Shown piece after piece: positions 1 through 4,671 of a stretch of 5,371 nucleotides of DNA (within the stretch, counting starts at the first letter, position 1; every line of letters starts with the position of its first letter). A model generated the notes under the pieces. That model was not told the origin of the DNA, did not search any database, and saw only the letters and a list, made by a program, of their open reading frames with translations. The position numbers were made by a program, and so were the translations under genes. The stretch lies in the NCBI GenBank assembly GCA_020346825.1, contig CP070791.1:316356-321726 (forward strand), read 5' to 3'. Source of the DNA: Candidatus Bathyarchaeota archaeon. Lineage in GTDB: Archaea; Thermoproteota; Bathyarchaeia; Bathyarchaeales; Bathyarchaeaceae.

Positions 1-146
1 ATCATAAGATCAAGTTTCAATTGCTGAATCTCTCGGATCAAACTCGCGATATTCTCAGCCTCACAGTAGGTCGGAAGCACAACAGCAACAGTTTGCTTTG
101 TCTGAGAATCTTCCGCGATCGTTTTACTTGAAGTGGAGTTTTTCAC
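1..146 (-). CDS. Family 2 glycosyltransferase, N-terminal fragment (dolichol-phosphate mannose synthase-like)
   Basis: The first 48 codons of a gene that leaves the window at its left edge. After about 18 polar residues the translation reads TVAVVLPTYCEAENIASLI (residues 19-37), the first beta strand and nucleotide-sugar loop of GT2/GT-A enzymes, whose usual form is VVIPTYNEAENI. Cys replaces the common Asn at residue 28. Family knowledge: this N-terminus is typical of polyprenyl-phosphate mannosyl/glucosyl transferases, which load a sugar from a nucleotide donor onto a membrane lipid carrier for glycosylation. The GTG at 146..144 is chosen because an in-frame TGA lies three codons upstream (155..153) and no other start intervenes. 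A GTGATC match to the archaeal anti-SD sits 4 nt before it. The catalytic DxD and any membrane domain lie outside the window, so donor and acceptor cannot be assigned. GT2 membership is fairly sure; the DPM-like subtype is a guess. Confidence 0.8.
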   Translation of the reverse strand, partial: MKNSTSSKTIAEDSQTKQTVAVVLPTYCEAENIASLIREIQQLKLDLM

Positions 147-171
147 ACTTGATCACAATCTTCAATCAAGT
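147..171 (-). promoter_or_regulatory. Inverted repeat over the glycosyltransferase ribosome binding site
   Basis: On the minus strand ACTTGAT is followed by 11 nt and then ATCAAGT, a perfect 7-bp inverted repeat ending directly against the GTG start codon. The GTGATC motif (156..151), the likely SD, lies partly in the 3' arm. As RNA this could fold into a small hairpin that limits ribosome access; as DNA it could be a regulator site. Only the repeat is seen; any function is inference. Confidence 0.3.
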
Positions 172-200
172 TTCAGTGTATTTCCAGTTTTTCACGAGAC

Positions 201-210
201 CCTTTATAAC
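201..210 (-). promoter_or_regulatory. Possible TATA box for the glycosyltransferase gene
   Basis: On the minus strand this reads GTTATAAAGG, close to the archaeal TATA consensus. It would place a transcription start near 180, giving a leader of about 35 nt before the GTG at 146. The upstream BRE position is not notably purine-rich. The plus strand here reads TTTATAAC and could point the other way, but no good gene begins at the matching distance. Confidence 0.4.
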
Positions 211-523
211 TATTGTGATTGACTGCACAAAAATGGTTTTGACTTTAGGTGTCGGCGTATTGCTAGGTTAGACATCTATGGGAAGAAGGCGTCTTTTTCC
301 TTTTCGTCCTTTCATGACGCTTGTTACGCAGCAGCTTCCAATCTCAGGGTCTTCAGTTTTCTGCATTAATGGGATGCGCGTGCGCCAGATAAAGTTGGTA
401 GCATTGAACTTGGAAGATTGACAGAACTTGTGAGTGCATACAAATCGTTTTCTGTGCGCATGCGAATGCCATCTTGTTGGGAGGAAAGCAAAAGGGATAA
501 CTGGCTGACCTTAAATCTAGAAG

Positions 524-1585
524 TTGGGTGATAGCATTCCGTTAGGAAAAGCACATTTGGCAAAGTACCCTTTCTTGCCACGCGCAAAACAAATTATGTC
601 TGAATTAGATGTTAATTTAGCTGATTTAGGAGCCCTCAAAGAAATTGTGGAGCGTGCAAAGCAAAGACTAACAGCGTCCTTGATTTTTGAATTTCGTGCG
701 GACAAACCTAACAAGAAAATTGATGTAGAGATCACTTCGTTCCCTGTTGCCACCTTAATAGTTGGAGGCGTGAACGATGACACCTTGACAAAGCGATATG
801 CATTATTTGAAGCAAAAAAAATGTACAATTACCTTACGACGGAAAAGGATAAAGTCGTCCTTGAAATTGCGCAGTTTTTCAAATGGAAAAGGGTTACGAA
901 ATTCGAGGCCACACACGGTGAACTAACCGTTCTAAATTACAAAATGCATTTTGTAGACTACCTTAACAATGCAGCATCATCATTAGTTTACGATTCACGT
1001 TGGAAACTTGTGAACCATCCGCTTCATGAGGGCCAAGTGGAGGTAACTCTAAGGGAAGTGTGCCGGCTTCTACAAGAAGAAATCAGAAAATATCTAGAAA
1101 ATAGAGCAGCGGGAAAATTGCCACAAATTCCACCGATCATCCAAGATACGGTTGATGAAATCAAAGCTGAATATCACAAAATTAAGCCCCATGTGACAGA
1201 ATTTGATAAAATGCGAGTATTTGCAGAAGAATCTGAATATCCTCCGTGCATCCAGCATCTTTATGATAGGGTAGTCAAAGGACAACATTTATCACATCTC
1301 GAAAGATTTGCGCTTGTTACGTACTTGCTTCATCAAGGCATTAGTATAGACGCAATAGTTACCTTGTTTGCGGGTCTCTCAGACTTCCGACAAGCCCAAA
1401 CAAGGTATCAAGTGGAACATCTCGCAGGGCAGAGGGGGAGTAAGACAGTATATCGCCCTCCTAACTGTGCAACTTTGCGTACACATGGCGTTTGTATAAA
1501 ACTTGAAGACCCAACTTGTCGTACTATCAAGAGCCCGTTAACATATCATCTAAGAAAGAAGCCGCTTGATAAGAAAGGGCAATAA
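524..1585 (+). CDS. priL: DNA primase large subunit PriL (iron-sulfur)
   Basis: Large, regulatory subunit of the archaeal/eukaryotic-type primase. It partners PriS to make RNA/DNA primers at replication forks. The N-terminus has the family's AKYPF segment (residues 13-17), then a mostly helical region with RYALFEAKKMYNYL (91-104) and HFVDYL (142-147). The C-terminal Fe-S domain runs from about residue 225 to 345. It carries Cys242, Cys315, Cys324 and Cys332, the four 4Fe-4S ligands, with YQVEHLAGQRGS (295-306) and YRPPNCATLRTHGVC (310-324) between and around them. At 353 aa the length is normal. The start is unsettled. TTG 524 follows a stop at 518-520 and would be leaderless or nearly so, with GGATAAC at 495-501 as a weak TATA at the right distance. 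TTG 557 has AGGA (544-547) 9 nt upstream and still keeps AKYPF. No priS is in the window. Identity is secure; the start is not. Confidence 0.95.
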   Translation: MGDSIPLGKAHLAKYPFLPRAKQIMSELDVNLADLGALKEIVERAKQRLTASLIFEFRADKPNKKIDVEITSFPVATLIVGGVNDDTLTKRYALFEAKKMYNYLTTEKDKVVLEIAQFFKWKRVTKFEATHGELTVLNYKMHFVDYLNNAASSLVYDSRWKLVNHPLHEGQVEVTLREVCRLLQEEIRKYLENRAAGKLPQIPPIIQDTVDEIKAEYHKIKPHVTEFDKMRVFAEESEYPPCIQHLYDRVVKGQHLSHLERFALVTYLLHQGISIDAIVTLFAGLSDFRQAQTRYQVEHLAGQRGSKTVYRPPNCATLRTHGVCIKLEDPTCRTIKSPLTYHLRKKPLDKKGQ

Positions 1586-1974
1586 CCAGGACTCTTGTGG
1601 ATGCGCAAAGAAAAAGGGTGGTGAACGGTTGGTGCCATCCCCCCCGTTTTCGTGAATTGTGTGATCCACGATGTTCCGTGGCGCGCGCGGTGCGTACCTG
1701 CTTATGATGAGCAAATTGACTGTCACATGCGCGCGCTATTGCCATAGGGAGGGAAAGCACTCTGATGTTGTTGGCCAATTTTTGGCGTATAGTGTGAAAA
1801 AGGATAGCCTCTTGTATCCGATTTTCGACCTTGTCTAGACCGATTTGTATTCGGGGCGGGATGGTTCATCACTTTTTGTTTTCAGCCATTTAACGTATTC
1901 AGTGGGCCCTCGAGTAACGGGATACTTTGTATAATTCCCCTTCGCAAGTACCCGTTTCCCTCCGTCTATGGTTG
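1586..1974. other. Intergenic region between convergent priL and PCNA, GC-rich repeats, unexplained open frames
   Basis: About 390 bases between convergently transcribed genes, with no assignable gene. It contains CCACG/CGTGG arms around 1666-1681 and two copies of self-complementary GCGCGCGC (1681-1688 and 1729-1736). A 55-codon plus-strand frame spans 1671-1838 behind GTGATCC. A minus-strand open frame enters from the PCNA 3' end and stops at 1837..1835. A GGATA/TATCC stem followed by five T on the minus strand lies near 1800. For a convergent intergenic gap in a compact archaeal genome this is long, so a small gene or RNA may be hidden here. Confidence 0.5.
1797..1819 (-). terminator. Possible terminator for the PCNA transcript
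   Basis: On the minus strand GGATA, an 8-nt loop and TATCC form a 5-bp stem followed directly by TTTTT. It lies about 155 nt beyond the PCNA stop and just after the stop of the unexplained open frame at 1835. The stem is short. Archaeal termination depends mainly on the T-tract, so the U-run is the stronger part of the evidence. Confidence 0.35.
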
Positions 1975-2730
1975 CTATTCCACTTCTATTCGAGGAGCTA
2001 GGTAGAATGTTAGTTTTCCCTCTTTTTCTTGTTGAAAATCTAGCTTGATTGGCATATCCGTTGAAAACTCTAGAATGACTATTTCTGATGTTGCAACTGC
2101 CGCTTTGACTATTTCGGAAAGGTAGCTCAAGCTAAAGGTGGCTTTAGACCTTTCCTTCGTTTCCATGTCCAGAAGCACGTCGCTTCCTTTCTTGAATTCG
2201 ATGGTCGCACCCATGATGTCTCCAGTGGCGTTCATGACTATTTTCTCATTGTCCGCTTCAATTCGAACATGATCACTTACCAAAGAGGCGTCTTCAATGG
2301 CTTTGCGTAAGCCTTCTGCTGTGGTCTTTGCTTTTACGTTAAACGTAACTTTGGGAGTTGGGACTTTTTCCTCCATGGCTTCCAACGTGGGCATGTTGAA
2401 GGTGCGAGTATAGCTTCCTTTGACCGTTAATTTTAGCCGTCCAGTTTTTTCGTCTAAGGAAAGTTCGACTGATTCGTCTTTTCCCGTTCGTCTTAGCAGC
2501 TTCAGCATTTCGCTTATGTTGATACACATTTTCGTTGCCTTCTCGCAAACATATTTATCGAATATCGTCTTCGGCCACTCAAAATCGACCATGGCAACCC
2601 TTGAAGGATCCATGGCACGAAGCTTTATTCCGTCGGGCGCTAAGTCGAAAGTGGCTTCGTCCACGAGTATTGAAATTGCGCCCATCATGTCTTTCAGAAA
2701 TTTTGCGTCAGCCATTTTAATATTGAACAA
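1975..2730 (-). CDS. pcn: DNA polymerase sliding clamp (PCNA)
   Basis: Sliding clamp: a ring-forming trimer that encircles DNA and tethers polymerase, FEN1, ligase and RFC-loaded partners. With the TTG start it has 251 aa, the usual archaeal length. Visible family features are the N-terminal FNIKMADAKFLKD strand/helix (residues 2-13), the RAMDPSRVAMVDFEW signature (38-52), the interdomain connecting loop near 115-128 where PIP-box proteins dock, and the C-terminal FYLAPRIE (242-249). The start is moved inward from ATG 2772. GGAGGT at 2742..2737 lies 6 nt before TTG 2730..2728, and the resulting MFNIKMADA aligns with the usual N-terminus, whereas the ATG would add 14 residues that are not part of the family and would contain the SD. 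The gene reads alone, in the same direction as TFS but with about 130 bases between. Whether the trimer is homomeric cannot be told from one gene. Confidence 0.96.
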   Translation of the reverse strand: MFNIKMADAKFLKDMMGAISILVDEATFDLAPDGIKLRAMDPSRVAMVDFEWPKTIFDKYVCEKATKMCINISEMLKLLRRTGKDESVELSLDEKTGRLKLTVKGSYTRTFNMPTLEAMEEKVPTPKVTFNVKAKTTAEGLRKAIEDASLVSDHVRIEADNEKIVMNATGDIMGATIEFKKGSDVLLDMETKERSKATFSLSYLSEIVKAAVATSEIVILEFSTDMPIKLDFQQEKEGKLTFYLAPRIEVE

Positions 2731-2736
2731 CAGTAA

Positions 2737-2742
2737 ACCTCC
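2737..2742 (-). promoter_or_regulatory. Strong Shine-Dalgarno site deciding the PCNA start
   Basis: Minus strand GGAGGT, a full match to the archaeal anti-SD core, ends 6 nt before TTG at 2730..2728. It lies inside the reading frame begun by the upstream ATG at 2772, which has no comparable site. This supports the TTG as the real initiation codon. Confidence 0.8.
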
Positions 2743-2790
2743 GTTATTCTCTATGTTTAACCTATCCTTCATTTAAGTGTTGATTCAGCA

Positions 2791-2799
2791 GATAAACCG
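2791..2799 (-). promoter_or_regulatory. Possible PCNA TATA box
   Basis: Minus strand GGTTTATC, roughly 65 nt upstream of the TTG start, would put a transcription start near 2767. The match is modest; TTAAAT at 2776..2771 is a weaker alternative. It suggests PCNA has its own promoter rather than depending only on read-through from TFS. Confidence 0.3.
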
Positions 2800-2864
2800 G
2801 AGTGACATTTCCCTCTAGAATAGAAGAATGAAATGTAAAATGGTGTTTGGAAAGCTATGGTCTG

Positions 2865-3212
2865 TCAGCTGTATTCTCGGAAAGTATAGTTGCATTTTGT
2901 GCATCTGAAGAATTGTGTTGAGGATTCGTCGCTTCCTCTAGTCTGGACTTGCCATGCGTAAGCCAGATTGTTTCCACATTTTGGGCACTCTGTCTTAACT
3001 GTGGGCAAGGTTCGCAGTTTTTGTTCTTCTTTTCCTATCACTGCTATGGATTCTTGAGAAGGGCGTTCTATGGTCTTGGGGATAACCGCTGGTTTAGGTG
3101 CACCGCGTCTTTTGTAACTACATTTTGGGCACACAAGCTGAAGTACTGCCTTTTTTCCGTTCTTCGTACGAGTTGAAGTCAATCTTGTTCCACACTTCGG
3201 ACAGAATTCCAT
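2865..3212 (-). CDS. tfs: Transcription factor S (TFIIS/RPB9-like transcript cleavage factor)
   Basis: Archaeal TFS binds RNA polymerase near the secondary channel and stimulates endonucleolytic cleavage of the transcript in backtracked complexes, aiding rescue and fidelity. The 115-aa product has two zinc ribbons. The N-terminal one uses Cys4, Cys7, Cys28 and Cys31; the C-terminal one uses Cys76, Cys79, Cys104 and Cys107. The catalytic acidic dipeptide is present as Asp95-Glu96 within QTRGSDESST, equivalent to the RSADE of TFIIS, and the end FFRCTKCNYTFREYS is typical. A basic, proline-rich linker (about 34-52) joins the ribbons. I prefer ATG 3212..3210 over GTG 3221: GGTGA at 3222..3218 sits 5 nt before the ATG and would overlap the GTG, which has no SD of its own. 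An intact DE pair argues for an active cleavage factor rather than an inhibitory TFS paralogue. Confidence 0.95.
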   Translation of the reverse strand: MEFCPKCGTRLTSTRTKNGKKAVLQLVCPKCSYKRRGAPKPAVIPKTIERPSQESIAVIGKEEQKLRTLPTVKTECPKCGNNLAYAWQVQTRGSDESSTQFFRCTKCNYTFREYS

Positions 3213-3256
3213 ATCACTCACCGTATTTTCTGCGCATTTTCCTTACACTCGACTCT

Positions 3257-3268
3257 TTTAAACCTTTT
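3257..3268 (-). promoter_or_regulatory. BRE/TATA promoter of the TFS gene
   Basis: The minus strand reads AAAAGG (BRE-like, 3268..3263) followed directly by TTTAAA (3262..3257), then AG. This is a strong archaeal promoter match. The expected start near 3233 gives a leader of about 20 nt that includes the GGTGA SD. TTTAAA is palindromic and could also serve the plus strand, but the plus-side BRE position is pyrimidine-rich and poor. Confidence 0.65.
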
Positions 3269-3292
3269 CTTCTGATCGTGTTATGCCAGAAG

Positions 3293-3299
3293 TTATATG
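3293..3299 (+). promoter_or_regulatory. Possible TATA box for the RNase III-like gene
   Basis: TTATATG preceded by purine-rich CAGAAG. It would start transcription near 3322, leaving a leader of about 60 nt before the ATG at 3385. The competing option is TTTAAA at 3257-3262, which would give a nearly leaderless transcript at ATG 3283. Confidence 0.35.
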
Positions 3300-3384
3300 C
3301 AAGTGTGCGCGTCTGAACCTTAAGCCTTTTTCATACATTGGATACCAGTTACAAATAACTACTCAAACGGGCAAAGGGAGTATC

Positions 3385-3759
3385 ATGTTTGTCTTTACAC
3401 CCCGCATTAGAGATCTCCGCGAAATTTTGGTGGATCAAAAACTCGCTGCGTTGGGAGACGCCTATGTGAATTTCATCTATTCTGTGGCCTTGTCGAAGAA
3501 GAAACGAGAACCTACGGGCGCTAAGGCTAACAGCCGGTTGCTTGCTGAAGCTCTCAAGAAAGCGGGATTGAAAAGATTTCTGCCCTCAAGGATTGACCGA
3601 CACAAACAGGCAGATGCCGTTGAAGCCTTGGTTGTGTATGCTTGGGTAAGGGGTTCAATGACTATAGAAGAAGGGATTAACATTTTGGGACAACACGAAG
3701 ATATGGTTGAAGCCTTCTGTTCTCTTATCCTTACAGCGATGAGAAAGCTTGATTTGTAA
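3385..3759 (+). CDS. Single-domain RNase III family protein (archaeal)
   Basis: A 124-aa protein resembling a lone RNase III catalytic domain with no dsRNA-binding domain. LAALGDAYVNFIYSVA (residues 20-35) corresponds to the RNase III signature LEFLGDAVLN, and QADAVEALVVYAW (75-87) to the second acidic motif DxxEAL. Asp25, Asp77 and Glu80 occupy three of the four metal-binding positions of bacterial RNase III; the fourth, the Glu four residues before the first Asp, is Ala21. Between them lie a basic stretch (Lys38-Lys47) and KRFLPSRIDRHK (63-74), possible RNA contacts. The arrangement recalls the archaeal RNase III-like Pfam family and bacterial Mini-III. I use ATG 3385 because GGGAG (3376-3380) stands 4 nt upstream and the domain begins soon after; ATG 3283 would add 34 residues with no family resemblance, though it could be leaderless. 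It diverges from TFS and converges with rpoL. The fold is likely; nuclease activity and substrate are unknown. Confidence 0.75.
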   Translation: MFVFTPRIRDLREILVDQKLAALGDAYVNFIYSVALSKKKREPTGAKANSRLLAEALKKAGLKRFLPSRIDRHKQADAVEALVVYAWVRGSMTIEEGINILGQHEDMVEAFCSLILTAMRKLDL

Positions 3760-3770
3760 GTTGTACATAG

Positions 3771-3800
3771 ACGAAAACGAGTGATGCGGTCTATTTTCGT
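3771..3800. terminator. Inverted repeat between convergent genes, possible bidirectional terminator
   Basis: ACGAAAA (3771-3777) and TTTTCGT (3794-3800) form a 7-bp inverted repeat with a 16-nt loop in the 31-base gap between two converging genes. It extends over the rpoL stop codon. Each strand ends the second arm in a T-run, so it could help end transcription both ways. The loop is long and the stem AT-rich, so this is tentative. Confidence 0.35.
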
Positions 3801-4084
3801 TGCCAAACCTTTAGTGCTTCATTGAAGGCCCTTCGGAACTCTTTGCTTTGGCCAAGAATTCTTTTCGCTGCTTCTTTTATGGCGACTTCTGGCTTTCGCT
3901 GCCCCTTTGTGTGAACATATACTATTGCGCTGTCAACAAGAGGGTGTGGCACATCGTATCCTGCCATCTCGATTGTGTCGTCTTCTAGAATGGCCTTTTG
4001 GAGTGCGTTGCAGAAGGTGTGTCCTTCCTCTTCAACTTCGATTTTCAATTCGTTGGTTTTTCTTTTCAGCACTTTGATTCTCAT
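3791..4084 (-). CDS. rpoL: DNA-directed RNA polymerase subunit L (Rpo11)
   Basis: Small assembly subunit of the archaeal RNA polymerase, homologous to eukaryotic RPB11/AC19 and to part of bacterial alpha. It pairs with subunit D (Rpo3) to seed polymerase assembly. At 97 aa the length is normal. The conserved core EEGHTFCNALQKAILED (residues 19-35) forms the dimer helix, AGYDVPHPLV (41-50) follows, then a strand with TKG and P (59-64) and a C-terminal amphipathic helix (about 68-95). It overlaps csl4 by four bases as ATGA (4084..4081), with GAGGA at 4095..4091 set 6 nt before the start. It is the last gene of the cluster and is most likely translated by coupling to csl4. Confidence 0.96.
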   Translation of the reverse strand: MRIKVLKRKTNELKIEVEEEGHTFCNALQKAILEDDTIEMAGYDVPHPLVDSAIVYVHTKGQRKPEVAIKEAAKRILGQSKEFRRAFNEALKVWQRK

Positions 4085-4671
4085 TTCTCTTCCTCATAGG
4101 CTGCTCCTTTTCCGTAGTCTGCGGACACTTTGCGCCTTTCAATGTTTCCACATCTGGAGCATTGCATCCCACGTTTTCCTTGTTGCAGACTATGTCCACA
4201 TCTTGAGCATAAGGCGTGGATGACGCCCAAATCTTTCTCTGTTGTCGACAAATAGAATGTTCTGTTTTTGTCGCTGATGACTTTTGCTCTCATGATGTCG
4301 CCTGTCTTGCACACACTGGACATTGTGTCGACGTATCCTGCACTCGCTTCAGAGATGTGTAAGATGCCTGTAAAAAAGCCGGATAAAGATCTTTGTCCGA
4401 TTTGTGTTATACGTAAAACGGCTTTTTTGCCTTTCATATCCAAAACTTGTCCAGACACCATGCTCCCTATCTGGGGTACGCTTGCCACTCTAACAAGAGG
4501 GTACACTGAAACCTTTTTGTTTAGCATGTCGAGAAGCGTGCGGCCAGTGATTTTTGAATGTATGGTTCCGTGTTCCACGTAAGTTCCGGGTCCGGGTGTA
4601 AACTCTTCAATAACGCCTAAAAGATCTCCCGGCGCAACAAAAATCCCGCTTTTTCTTTCAGACCGATTCAT
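4081..4671 (-). CDS. csl4: Exosome cap subunit Csl4 (S1 domain, zinc ribbon)
   Basis: RNA-binding cap protein of the archaeal exosome. It sits on the Rrp41-Rrp42 hexamer and guides RNA into the 3'-5' phosphorolytic/polyadenylating chamber. The 196 aa match the usual three-part build. An N-terminal beta domain opens with FVAPGDLLGVIEEFTPGPGTY (residues 11-31, a Csl4 hallmark). A central S1 domain covers about 65-145, including GFFTGILHISEAS (98-110) and GDIMRAKVIS (124-133). The C-terminal zinc ribbon uses Cys155, Cys158, Cys171 and Cys174, followed by a short charged tail. The ribbon is where the DnaG-type exosome partner is known to dock in other archaea. The start overlaps the upstream methyltransferase stop as ATGA (4671..4668), and an AAGGGA site lies about 8 nt upstream. 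The catalytic rrp41/rrp42 genes are not in this window. Confidence 0.94.
   Translation of the reverse strand: MNRSERKSGIFVAPGDLLGVIEEFTPGPGTYVEHGTIHSKITGRTLLDMLNKKVSVYPLVRVASVPQIGSMVSGQVLDMKGKKAVLRITQIGQRSLSGFFTGILHISEASAGYVDTMSSVCKTGDIMRAKVISDKNRTFYLSTTEKDLGVIHALCSRCGHSLQQGKRGMQCSRCGNIERRKVSADYGKGAAYEEEK

Larger units (their letters stand above)
147..523. other. Intergenic region between divergent glycosyltransferase and priL
   Basis: About 377 bases with no convincing gene. It holds the glycosyltransferase promoter and leader on the left and the priL upstream region on the right. A 47-codon plus-strand frame (278-421) has only a weak AGGTTA upstream and no recognisable motif. An SD-like GGGAGGA at 479-485 is not followed by a start codon at usable distance in an open frame. 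A CGCATGCG palindrome lies at 457-464. I see no tRNA T-loop motif and no convincing structured RNA. Confidence 0.5.

Noticed and set aside
457..464. CGCATGCG palindrome upstream of priL, and a similar GCGCGTGCGC stretch near 376-386, as possible replication-origin or operator elements.
   Set aside because: Isolated short palindromes; no origin recognition box repeats, no AT-rich unwinding region and no cdc6/orc1 gene nearby.
494..506. GGGATAACTGGCT is identical to a short peptidyl-transferase-region motif of eukaryotic 28S rRNA.
   Set aside because: Only 13 bases match and none of the neighbouring conserved rRNA sequence is present; archaeal 23S differs at this motif. Chance.
366..587. 73-codon minus-strand frame across the priL start.
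   Set aside because: Overlaps the priL N-terminal coding region, has no SD or family resemblance, and is most likely chance.
1527..1778. 83-codon minus-strand frame antisense to the end of priL.
   Set aside because: Starts at TTG without an SD, has no recognisable motif, and overlaps the conserved PriL C-terminus; a shadow.
2535..2720. Possible CRISPR, IS element or phage gene content anywhere in the window.
   Set aside because: No regularly spaced repeats, transposase motifs or terminal repeats were seen; every sizeable frame is housekeeping or a shadow.
2420..2776. 118-codon plus-strand frame opposite PCNA.
   Set aside because: Lies wholly antisense to the strongly conserved PCNA N-terminal half; low-complexity Ser-rich translation typical of a shadow frame.
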